A stretch of DNA of 64,000 nucleotides, taken from Hyperoodon ampullatus (taxonomy: Eukaryota > Chordata > Mammalia > Artiodactyla > Ziphiidae). How positions within the stretch are numbered: the first letter of the stretch is position 1; the number at the start of each line of letters is the position of its first letter. Where the stretch lies: the NCBI GenBank assembly GCA_949752795.1, contig OX457071.1, positions 23,916,800 to 23,980,799 of the forward strand, read 5' to 3'. Position numbers and translations under genes: made by a program. Shown here piece by piece: positions 47,507 to 57,900 of this stretch. The notes beneath the pieces were generated by a model. The model did no database searches. It was not told where the DNA came from and was given only the letters and a program-made list of their open reading frames with translations.

Positions 47507-47560
47507 ACTCCCTGCAGTTGAAGCACAGAGTCTTAACCAGTGGACCACCAGGGAAGTCCC
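47507..47560 (-). mobile_element. Old CHR-type SINE, 5' piece only
   Basis: 'agtcttaaccagtggaccaccagggaagtccc' is the reverse complement of the tRNA-related head of the older CHR-type SINE (as at 24.31 kb). The rest of the element is missing. Confidence 0.8.
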
Positions 47561-48419
47561 AATATAGTCCTTTTATATACCTCACTTTCATCATATTTTT
47601 GAGCATAGATAACAATATTTACTCTTAAGAATGTTGTGATAAGTAAATGAATCTATGCCTGCAACCTCCTCAAGCATCTCTAAGACACAGCAGAAATCAA
47701 ACATGTTAATTTTACTACATTGTAAGGCTAAGATAATTACTCATATTTTTATAAAACCTATGAATGCTATACTATATTAATTCTATATTAATGTGTATGT
47801 TCAAACAAATGTAAACTGTAAATATATTTTCAAAACATGGAATAATATTATTCACATGCCATTTGGTTTGCTGACATTTATTTCCAAAAGAGCAATTGCA
47901 TTTGTCTTTCTCATTCTTAGTTTTTATGAAATAGCTATAGAAGTGGAAAAAGAAAGCTTTGTAGTTGTCATTCAAACCTTCCTCAAAATTAATTTAGGAG
48001 TCATGGTATGCCTGAGAAACTTTTTGTCTTTAAGGGATTTTCATATATGTTTCAAATAGAAGTATTTGACATAACATCAAATCACAAATTGTTACAGATT
48101 TGCTCCTTAACTGTAACAAAGGTAGTAGATACATTTTTTTGAAACAGTCACTAATCTTACTAATATAACCTGTTTTTTAAATAGTTTCTGTTTTAAAGTT
48201 ACGTTTCTTAATTTTTGTATTACTCTCTCAGAAGAGTAATGCAGCGCAACAATTTAGTATTTTTTTCTTTAGTAAACTGAAGTTATACCCCCTAAATTAG
48301 AAGTAGTTTCAAAACTCACTAAATAAATAAAATTCTATATCACTTATATTACTACTATTTAACTGGCATTAATAATCTTTACATTTATATTTGTGCAGTT
48401 TTCTGATTATGCTAAATTA
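47561..48419. other. Non-coding DNA, mostly unassigned
   Basis: The first about 110 bp ('...tttactcttaagaatgttgtgataagtaaatgaat') may be a MIR 3' piece. The rest, including an 88-codon frame at 47793-48059, shows no recognisable gene or repeat. Confidence 0.4.
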
Positions 48420-48637
48420 ATTTTTTTTTTTTTTTTTTTTTTTTTGCGGTACACGGGCCTCTCACCGTTGTGGCCTCTCCCATTGCGGAGCACAGGCTCT
48501 GGATGCACAGGCTCAGCGGCCATGGCTCACGGGCCCAGCCGCTCCGCGGCATGTGGGATCTTCCCAGACCGGGGCACGAACCTGTGTCCCCTGCATCGGC
48601 AGGCGGACTATCAACCACTGGGCCACCAGAGAAGCCC
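48420..48637 (-). mobile_element. CHR-2-like SINE, copy 9
   Basis: Full-length minus-strand copy. The poly-T tail edge is at 48420-48445 and the head ends GAGAAGCCC at 48637. It is followed directly by another T-rich run (48638-48662), which hides the target duplication. The 90-codon frame here is a SINE translation. Confidence 0.94.
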
Positions 48638-48662
48638 TTTTCTTTTTTTTTCTTTTTTTTTT

Positions 48663-49039
48663 TAACTTTTTAAAATTAGATATTTGTTGTTTCTTTAATC
48701 ATATTGGGAAACTGATATCCCTGAAGTAATTCATATTAAAATGGAGTACTAGAAGATTTCTCTAGCACATCATTTTCTGTTCCCCATGTGCATTTTACAC
48801 TGAGAAAAAACAATTTTTCATGTATATTAAATAATTGGATTAATTCTGTGCAAATAAAATAAATTCCACCTAATATACTAGATCTAAAATACATAAAATA
48901 TCACTTTATTGAGTCATGTTTGGGCATTTATTGAGAAGGAGAATTATTATATCTTGTCAAGAAGAATAGAAAGTATATGAGACATAGAGAAATGTTAAGC
49001 ATTTAGAATATCTTCTTCCAAATATACAGACAGAATCTG

Positions 49040-49041
<2 letters not shown>
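48663..49041. other. AT-rich non-coding DNA, nothing recognised
   Basis: No gene or named repeat. Confidence 0.4.

Positions 49042-49074
<33 letters not shown>
49042..49074. repeat. (TG)n microsatellite
   Basis: Uninterrupted GT alternation of about 16 units, probably length-variable. Confidence 0.96.
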
Positions 49075-49075
<1 letters not shown>

Positions 49076-49569
49076 CTGCACACACATGCATGCTTGATTT
49101 TTATTTATATTAAAGGAAAAATTAGATATAATTATCAAGAAATATTAAATATTTTAAAATTAGTGAATATGGAACTTAAGACTGGAAATATATATGTACA
49201 TAGCTGCATTATTTATTTATTTATTTGTAAAATATGTATATTGTTCTTTTTCTAAGTTTGATCATAACACAGAATAGTCTTTTTATCTTTAATCATACGA
49301 TCTGATCTTCTAATCATATTTTGAGTATTTACCAAAAGAAAAAAAGGAAAGAAGGCAAAGTGGTTAAAATGTTTTATTGAAAAACGGCCTGAGACCTGGG
49401 AGATAGAAAAATATTTACCCCTTGTTATTTCATCTCCTAGCCAGCAAATTTAAAGTTCTATACAATGTCATTGGGCATTCAAAACCATTTTAAAACTTCT
49501 TTTTTTTTAATTAGTTACATAAGCTATGCCACTCATTCATAGCAGAAAACAAGTAGAAAATCCAGAACT
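49075..49569. other. AT-rich non-coding DNA, nothing recognised
   Basis: No gene or named repeat. Confidence 0.4.
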
Positions 49570-50162
49570 TGCAACCAAGATGCCCTTCAGTAGGTGTGTG
49601 TATAAATAAACTCAGCATCCCAGCAATGGAATGTTCATCCCAGCAATGGAATTCACACTAAAAAGAAATGAGGTATCAAGTCATGTAAAGACATGGAGGA
49701 AACTTAAGTGCATATTAGTAAGTGAAAGAAGCCAGTCTTACAGGCTACATATTGCATAATTCTAAATACATGACATTCTGAAAAAGGTAATGGGGACAGT
49801 AAAAGATCAGTGATTGGGAATGGGGAAGGGATGACCAGAAGAGCACAGAGGATTTTTAGTGCAGTGAAAATACTCTGTATCATGTCATAATGATGGACAC
49901 ATGTCACTATACATTTGTCCAAACTCATAGAATGGACAACACAAAGAGTGGACTGTAACGCAAACTGTGGACTTTGGGTGATAATGATGCATCAGTGAAG
50001 GATTCATCAGTTATAAAAAACGTACCACTCTTGTGGCAGTGTTGATAATGTGTGGGGAGGCTATGCACATGTAGGAGCAGAGGCATATGGGAAATCTCTG
50101 TACCTCCTGCTCAATGTTACTGTGAATCTAAAACTGCTCTGAAAAATAGTCTTTAAAAAAAA
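49570..50162 (+). mobile_element. Old LINE-1 3' end, sense
   Basis: It starts near the ORF2 terminus ('cagcaatggaatgttc...actaaaaagaaatgagg') and continues into a 3' UTR with 'agatcagtgattgggaatgggg', 'gtggactttgggtgataatgatg' and 'tactgtgaatctaaaactgctctgaaaaatag', ending in an A-run. An internal 20-bp-period duplication lies at 49616-49652. Confidence 0.75.
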
Positions 50163-51949
50163 AAATCCAGGAACTCTGGATAATTTTGGACCTTAGTGTA
50201 ATGCCTAAATCTCAAACAGAAATTAATTTCTGTCCTGAAAATAAATGCAAATAAATGAAGAAATTTGGTTAAAATTAGAGAATTAGATAAAAATAATGAA
50301 AACTAATGTTAATGTTCTCAATAACTCATGAGATCTTATTCAGCTTTTGCAGAATTATGAGGGTATGAATTATGTTAATCATCACCTAAAACTGAAAAAT
50401 TAAAAAATATATATTTGCAAAGGACATTGCCTAAAATAGCCAATTATTATTTAGAAAATATTTTATGAAATTGATGCAGAATACTGTAATAATGTAAACT
50501 GTATACTGATTTTCAATTCATACACTATAAGGCTTATGATTATTATCCTGATTAGATTTGCTTTATTTTATAACTGCCAGCTCCACTTCCTAAGCTCCCA
50601 TTTGCTCCTCAAAATATCTACCTCTATATGCTTCTAAAGTAACTCTTGTTAAGAAGAAACCAATAACCATCACTTTGAGAATTTCAATATCACCACATCT
50701 ATGTTCTCATTTTATAGTCCCTTATCAGTTTTCGTCCAACTGGCAAATTGTTTCATTTTCGAATTTCTTTTACTCTTGATCTCTGTGTTGTGTGACTTAA
50801 ACGTAATTTTCAAATTGTTTTCATTCTAATTATTCTCAATGAATAGTTAAAAATCTAGAGTGGTAAGAACCTGATGCATATACACAATTGATATTATTAT
50901 TACTGGCTATTAGATATTCATTATGGTGTTTTATATCCATTATATTTGAGCATTATGTGACATCTATTAGTATACTGATACTTATTGTGTGAACTTTCAA
51001 TATACTGTGCAAAGCAGATTTCTTATAATATTGCAGCACTTTTTACAAAGTAAGTAGTCAATAAATAATTCTTGAATTGAATGGATTAGGCTACTAAATT
51101 TTAGGGTCAGTCCTTTAGTACCGTTTTATGCTAGATTTTATTGATGGAAGTGTGGTTTATTTAGCACATAATTTTGCAAACAGTTTCTTGTTTGTTTCTG
51201 TTCTGTTGTATAGAAGCCTTGATGAACTATGGATAGCCATTTTTTTCTTTAATATATAAGTACATTATATCCAAATCACTTTATTTTCCAGAACATGCAT
51301 TTGAAACATTAAGCTATGTGATCTAACTATCACAAACTAAAATCCTGTATTTGTAAAAGCTCTTTCATCATTGATAATAAAGCATATCTAAAATAAATGC
51401 AGAAATCAACACGTGAAATATATTGTGCTCTATAAAAAGAGTTATTTTATTGAGCTCTCTTGAGCCACATAAATACCAAATTAAATGATTCTGAAACTCC
51501 TAATTATTTTCAACTCAGTGCCATACTCTACATATACCAGAAACTATTGGAAAAAATATTGGAAAACTAATAGGGAAAAAAAATCTATAATAGAGTAATA
51601 AAAATGTAAAATTCAGAACTATATTTATGTTCATATTTAATTGTATCCCTTACTGTAGATATTTCACTATTTTTATCTGTTCACATCAAATCATGGTGAA
51701 TAATATTTCACTCATCTACAATAAATCTTATTAAGTGAAACCGGATACAGTTTCATGCCGGCTCAGAATAATACAGTTGGATGTGCATTGATGTTTTGGA
51801 GTTTCTGATGGAAATTTGTTTCAAGTAGGTTGCAATAATCCATTTTCATTTTGACAGGTTACTGCTAAATGTCACTCAGGGATATTTAAAAATAATATTT
51901 CAACTTCAGAAATAAAATTTTAAAGTTGAAAAAGGGATAATGTATATCA
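50163..51949. other. AT-rich non-coding DNA, mostly unassigned
   Basis: No gene. A probable L2 3' tip lies near 51020-51080 ('aagtagtcaataaataattcttgaattgaatgg'). The stretch 51735-51890 is of mixed composition and repeat-free by eye. Confidence 0.45.
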
Positions 51950-52050
51950 TTTATGTCAAAACCGTTTGTTCTAAATTTGAGAAAACTGTTGCACAGAGGG
52001 GATAAGTAATGTGCTTAGTCACATAGCTAATGGAGATGTGAAATTAGAGA
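51950..52050 (-). repeat. MIR-like fragment, antisense
   Basis: 'gagaaaactgttgcacagaggggataagtaatgtgcttagtcacatagctaatgg' follows the MIR reverse-complement core (gaaactgaggcacagagaggttaagtaacttgcccaaggtcacacagctagtaagtgg). Confidence 0.7.
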
Positions 52051-54574
52051 ATAATTTTTTGATGTGACTACATTTTAATGTGTATTATAGCTTTGCAGCA
52101 AGCAAGCCACAGAAAGAGACTTTTGGGAGTGGAGACAAGTCCTTTAAATACAAGGTTAAAGAAACTTTTCCAGAAATGGATTGTGACTTAGAGATTATTT
52201 CTTCTTATTTTTCCTGAGCCTCTAATCCAAGGAGTTTGTCAGTAGATCCTTGTATATTTATTTATCTAAGGTTAAAAGTAACCACGTCTTCCTGAGAATG
52301 ACTCAATGAGTAATAGCATTGAGTTTTCTTATTTAATCACTGGTGAGGGCTCTGAGCTCATTGCCTCAAAGAAGGAGTTGTAGTTATTTTGTGGAGCTGC
52401 AGGAATATTGTTTTCAGAAAGTTTTTAGAGAATGTCCTCAATATCGTTTTACTCCCTACAGGTTTAGGTAATATTTAAGAAGTGAAAGAACTTGGAACAT
52501 AAAATGGGAGCAAAATTTCAGAATTGAGAGAAGTTGAGGATGCTAAGCAGTACACTTTAAGAATAGCCAACAGAGCCAGATTCAAAGTCAATAGAATCCT
52601 CAGAACATACACATATAGATTAAAAATCCACTTTATAAAGTCATTCATAAGAATATGCTTCAAGATCTATGCCACATGAAAGAAAATAATGATGAGTAAA
52701 TAAGATTCTTTGCACTAGTAATCATCCATTCCAAATTAATTGAGATCCTGTAGTATAGCTGAAAATATTTTAGATACTAGATAAACAATAGTAAATAAAA
52801 CACAGCCCTAACCTCAATTATTTCAAAACATGCAGAGAAATGTACATTTAAAAGTCAAGGTGTATAAGAAATCTAATAAAAGAAAGTAGAATAATAGAGA
52901 TGATTCTTTGGATGAGTTTTAATGAAGCAATATGAATTGTCTAGTATATAATGGCACAGTAGAATTCCAGTGACAGTGATATAAATGCACATTTGCACAT
53001 GGCGGCTAGAGAGCCTGGGGATTTAGAAAACTGCCTGGATAGACTCTGACATTTTTAACCTGAGCCCCCTTGCCTAAAGAGTATTCATACATCTTTGCCA
53101 TCCTGAATGTTTTTGTGGCCTGATATAAAGCATGCAGATTTTAGAATAGTGACCGAAAATAAGTTTTTTTGATATGTTAAAAAAACTGGATGTAAGAGAT
53201 GAAAAACTTTGAGTACTTAAACATGGAATAAGTGGGTGAATTATTAAAATATAAAACTCTTTAGAAAAACTTTCCTATGAGTTCCTCAGCCCTTTTCTCA
53301 TGCTGTTTTCAATTCAAAGGCATGGTGATTCTACAACATTATGTCTTTCTGTTGCTTCATTGTCCAGTCAGTTTCTACACTGATCATGGGCTATTTGTAT
53401 CCAATTTGTTTTCATTGGTCAAATTGTTAAACAGATTGTTGCCAGATAGCCATGTCAAGTACTGTGCTAGAAGCCAGTTGCAGGGATTATCCCAGATGTC
53501 ACTTTAGAGTGCCAAGTATTATATTTTTTTGCATGTGTTTGTTTGCTTTTTGCATTGCAATTATCATTTTATAAAGCCTGCTAAAATATATCTGTATTTT
53601 CTACTACAGATAGAAATTGGTCTGTTCTGTTACTGTCCTACACAGCAGTCTGCAATACAATAAGGCATTATTCACATAATGAGATCTTAGAGTAAATGTT
53701 CTTATCACTTACTGATCTCCTGTTTTCTTCTTCTTTCTCATTTATCTGTGAACTCACTTCCATAATTTAAAGTAAAATACTTGTAGCTGAGGATTTCCAC
53801 TCTTCATTTTTCCCTTTTCCAAAAGGTGAGGATGACCTTACTTTGTATTCCTTACCTCTTCAAGTTCAAAATAGGAAACTGTCCATAAATAAGGAGACTT
53901 GCTACTTATTACAGTGGATGTCAAAACAGAAACATTGTCAAATGTATCAGACCAAGCCTTATCTACGCTATATTCCATTCTCTCAGGTCACTAAATAAGG
54001 AATATAAATTATTAGATTTAATTTCAACATCTTAATTGATGTAGTTTAGCTACCAAATAATCATGAAATATCTATTTGTATGGTGCTATTTCAAATTTAT
54101 ATAAATTTGCAAATTTACAAAAAGTATTTTATAGAAATAGTCGATTTTAAACATGCTAAATGTAAGGCATGTATCTTATATATGGGCGAGATCATACTCT
54201 TTAAATACAAGGTACAGAATTACTTTGTTATTAACAAATGCTAGTAAAAAATATGACATTTTCAAGTAGATATAGCCATTTCCCAATTTGACAAAGCTTC
54301 ATTGGCACAAACATGTCTTTCATGTTTGAAATAAAATTAAAATATTATAATTGGGTTAATTTGACCATGTGAAAAAAAAATCCTTTTTCAGTGTATCCTG
54401 TCTTTACATGTAATTAAAATATACCCAAAAATTGGAGTATTGACTGACAGATTTTTTTTTTCCACAATGATTGTAGAACTTTGGCATAGTACAGCTTCTG
54501 AATAACAAAGAAATGCCAAATCTTCCTCCAAAATACTGATCAAAACTCTTCATCATGCTATGGATTGATAAAGC
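52051..54574. other. Non-coding DNA, nothing recognised
   Basis: A 2.5-kb stretch with no gene and no repeat I can name. The 76-codon frame at 53277-53507 and the 86-codon minus frame at 54404-54664 have no recognisable domain. Confidence 0.45.
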
Positions 54575-54800
54575 ATGAAGGTTAAAAGCATAGATTCTTG
54601 ATAGAGATGTCCTAGATTCAAGTCTTGGTTTGTTCAGTTTCTCTTTTTTGACCAATGTCGTCACCTAAAAAGTCTAATCCACAAATCTATATTTTAAAAG
54701 CAGTAATATTGTACCTATTTTATAGTATTTCTGTGTATTTTAAGAGTTCATCAAGGTAAAACACAAAGAATAGTGCTTTGCAAATGTTAAGAATACAAAA
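54575..54800 (+). repeat. MIR SINE, sense, nearly full length
   Basis: 'ggttaaaagcatagattcttgatagagatgtcctagattcaagtc', then 'gtacctattttatagtatttctgtg', then 'acaaagaatagtgctttgcaaatg' follow the MIR order from head to 3' end. Confidence 0.78.
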
Positions 54801-55239
54801 AATGTTGATGTTTAATTAAAATATATGAAACACACAATCAAAATAAATGCAAATAAGTTCCCTGATATTCAGTTTCTCTAGTTCTTTTTATTTTGTTCTT
54901 TCATTCATGAATCTGTGAAATTATTCATTGACTTTTCAAGTCATTGCTATCTGTCATATCAATAAGCACAATAGCATGCACATAAGCACTTGATAAAGTT
55001 ATGAATTTATGAATAAATGTTTCAGTTAATCAATTTGAAATGGACTTATTCTCACTAATTTACTGTTATTCAGAATGTTTACTCTTCTGCACATCTTTTT
55101 GATAGTCTAACTATGGTTTTGTCTATTAAAAGATAATAAAATATTTCAAGCCAGAGGTATAAGAACATCAGAGAATTCCAAGTGAGATGATTAAATGCAT
55201 GTTATCATTATTTATTGTTAATTTCAGGTATTATTAATA
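54801..55239. other. AT-rich non-coding DNA, nothing recognised
   Basis: No gene or clearly named repeat. Confidence 0.4.
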
Positions 55240-55885
55240 ATACCAGGCACACCACGGGAAAACACATTGTAGCCAAACTTCTGAAAACCCAAATATGACA
55301 GCCAGAGATAGAGAAAACTGATGGCAGAAAACAAAGATAAAAATATAAGCAGATTTTCTAACAGAAAACATGCAAACTAGAAGTCACACAAATGACTTCT
55401 TTAAACTACCGAAAGGAAAAAATAATCCTATCTACCAAGAATTCCATCATAAGCAAAAATATTTTACAAAGAAAGAAGTTAAAAATGACATTGTCAGAAA
55501 AGTAAAATGTGAGAGAATACAATTCCAGCATACCAGTGACATAGGAAAATATAAAGGAAAATTTTCAAACAGGAGTTTGACATCAGACTATTGCATTTAC
55601 CAGACATTAAGAATGCTAGTAAATAAATTTTTTTTCATTTTAACTGCTAAAAGATAATTGGCTGCCTAAAGTAAAAATAATAAACTTGCACTATGGTATT
55701 TAAATTGCCTGAAAAATAAAATTATTGGCAATATTACAGAGGAGGACTGAGAGGAATTTTAACTATATCTGAAGTAATAGTATAATAAAAAGGTTATCAT
55801 TTATAAATTATTTGGAAGTTGAGTGTGATAAATAACATATATACCTAATGGTAACCATCATATTTTTAAAAAGAGATACAACTAA
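55240..55885 (+). mobile_element. Old LINE-1 5'-side fragment, sense
   Basis: 'gcagattttctaacagaaaacatgcaaactagaag...tttaaact' and 'ccaagaattccatcataagcaaaaatattt' parallel a segment found upstream of ORF1 in old LINE-1s ('cagacttctcaacagaaacaatggaagccagaag...cagcgaaaatatcc'). The 95-codon frame at 55370-55657 is LINE-1-derived and encodes no known protein. Confidence 0.55.
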
Positions 55886-55929
55886 TTAGGCTCCTATCTT
55901 CCCACAGAAACTGGGTATTGTGGGGCAGC

Positions 55930-56165
55930 AGCCTTAATGATTACATTTCAAAGGCTTGTTTCCCAAGTCCTTGAGAAAGACAGTCCTGGGTTGTAAGACC
56001 AGCAAGAGGCTTTAAAATATTTACATCTCAAAGGGACAGAGAAAGGTTTACAATTACAACTTTTCTAAAGTAAATGCTTCAATAAAAGAGAGGTCAGGGA
56101 CCTAAAGTCAGGAGAAGCCTGTCTAAAGCTTGTCAAACTACAAGGGACAATAAGGATGTCTTGGT
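55930..56165 (-). repeat. LTR-like repeat, second copy of the 35.8-36.2 kb family
   Basis: It aligns by eye with 35815-36245 minus the CHR SINE. Here the target site of that SINE (ATTTACATCTCAAA) is intact and empty, so this paralogue shows the pre-insertion state. Confidence 0.6.
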
Positions 56166-56559
56166 CATATATTTTTTTCCCATTTTAAAAATAAAAACAC
56201 GTATATTGCCATAGCACTTCGTATTTATCTAGAAACTTGTGCATCATATGATTGAATCGAATTTATGATCTCTTGATCACATTGTTTAATGAAAATTTTA
56301 AATTGTATACTAATGTATATATACAAATATCTATAAATGTTTCTCTATATAACTATAAATTATATGTGAATATACACATATTAACAAATGTTTACATATA
56401 TATACATACACACACACACATATAACTCTCTATCTATATTAAACTAAAATAACTTTATACTGATGTCTCCACCTCTACTTACCACTTGGGAATTCTAGCC
56501 TTCTCTTCTTCCTTTTCTGTAAGCTTCCGTCCTAGGCTCCTTTGATCTCTTTAAAGATT
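56166..56559. other. AT-rich non-coding DNA with TA/CA-rich patches
   Basis: It contains alternating TATATAC/CACACA runs at about 56310-56440. No gene. Confidence 0.45.
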
Positions 56560-56730
56560 TTTTTTTTTTTTACATTTGCACACATAAAGCTTTCCTTTTG
56601 TGCTATAAATACCTATGGGTTTTGACAAGACATAATACCATGTATTCACCATTGCACTATCATACAGAACAGTTTCACCACTCTAAAATATTTCTTGTGC
56701 CTCCAAAATTCAGTGTTGCCCTACTTCCCC

Positions 56731-57225
56731 TGAATTAGTTTGCTAAGGCTGCCAGAAGAAAATACCACACAGGACGGCTGAAAAAATGGAAATTTATTTT
56801 CTCATAGTTCTGGAGGTTGGAAGTCTAAGATCAATGTGCAGGCATAAAAAAATACCATATGCTGGATGGCTTAAAATGGAAATCTTTCTCACAACTCTTG
56901 AGGTTGGAAGCCTAAGATCAAGGTCCCAGCAAGGTTGCTTTCCAATGAGTCCTCTCCCCTTAGCTTGCAGATGGCAATACTCTTGCTGCCTCTTTACATG
57001 GTCATGTTTCTGAGCATGCACACTCCTGGTCTCTCTTTGTGTGTCTTAATGTCCTCTTCTTATATTAGGACACCAGGCAAATTGGATTAGGGCCCACTCC
57101 AAAGGCCTCGTTTTAACTTGCTTACCTTTTAAAGGCCCTAAAACCAAATACTGTTATATTCTGAGGTACTGTGGGTTTAGGGCTTCAACATAGGAATACT
57201 GAGGGATAAAATTCAGCCCATAACA
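56731..57225 (-). mobile_element. MLT1 (ERVL-MaLR) solo LTR with an internal tandem duplication
   Basis: Read on the minus strand it begins TGTTATGGGCTGAATTTTAT and ends in ...GGCAGCCTTAGCAAACTAATTCA, the MLT1 termini. On the plus strand the TG...CA ends are at 56731 and 57225, flanked by TCCCC / ACCCC. 'ggattagggcccactccaaaggcctc' is a typical MLT1 interior. The segment beginning at 56761 is repeated from 56851 (period about 87-90 bp), making this copy longer than usual. Frames on both strands that repeat EVGSLRS or DLRLPTSR come from this duplication. Confidence 0.88.
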
Positions 57226-57491
57226 ACCCCCAAGTCCATGGTAATCAGTGACCTTTTTATCTTTGCTATAGTTTTGCTTTTTATAGAATGTCCTATACCT
57301 GGTATCATATATATTCAGCCTTCACAGACTGGATACTTTCACTTAGCATTATGAGTTTAAGATTCATGCATGTCTGTTAATGACTTTAGAACGGATTTAT
57401 TTTTCTTGTTTAATGATATTAATTGTACGGATATGCCTTAGCTTGTTTATCTGTTCACCTATTCAAGGATATATTGGTTGCTTCTAGTTTT

Positions 57492-57699
57492 GTTTTGTTT
57501 TGTTTTTGCGGTACGTGGGCCTCCCACCGCTGTGGCCTCTCCCGTTACGGAGCACAGGCTCCGGACGCGCAGGCTCAGCGGCCATGGCTCACGGGCCCAG
57601 CCGCTCCGCGGCATGTGGGATCTTCCCAGACCGGGGCACGAACCCGCGTCCCCTGCATCGGCAGGCAGACTCTCAACCATTGCGCCGCCAGGGAAGCCC
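57492..57699 (-). mobile_element. CHR-2-like SINE, copy 10, with (TTTTG)n tail
   Basis: Full-length minus-strand copy. Its tail on this strand is a TTTTG-type repeat (57488-57507). The target duplication TGCTTCTAGTTTT is at 57479-57491 and 57700-57712. A third near-copy of that target (TTGCTTCTAGTTTTTG) at 57727-57742 is a local host duplication. The 110-codon frame here is a SINE translation. Confidence 0.95.
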
Positions 57700-57900
57700 T
57701 GCTTCTAGTTTTTGAAGCAACTTGGTTGCTTCTAGTTTTTGATAGGTCTGAATGAAACTGCTATAAACATTTATATAAAGTATTTTTCATGCACATGTTT
57801 TCAATCAGTTGAGTAAATACCTCGAAGTATGATTGTTTGGTGTTATCTTCCTTTCCAATCTGTATACCTTAATGAAATTTGTCATGCTCAATGCACAAGA

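Larger units (their letters stand above)
56560..57900 (-). mobile_element. Old LINE-1 3' region, antisense, interrupted twice
   Basis: LINE-1 antisense sequence flanks both inserts: 56580-56730 ('gggttttgacaagacataata...tattcaccattgcac'), 57231-57490 ('atgtcctatacctggtatcat...cacttagcattatgag') and 57713-57850 ('gaaactgctataaacatttatataaag...gagtaaatacc'). It was split by an MLT1 LTR (56731-57225) and later by a CHR SINE (57492-57699). Confidence 0.75.

Noticed and set aside
55370..55657. 95-codon Lys-rich frame that could pass for a small basic protein
   Set aside because: The underlying DNA resembles an old LINE-1 segment upstream of ORF1. No known domain.
56786..57021. Repeated peptide EVGSLRS / DLRLPTSR suggesting a repeat protein
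   Set aside because: It comes from the internal tandem duplication in the MLT1 LTR, and is open on both strands by chance.
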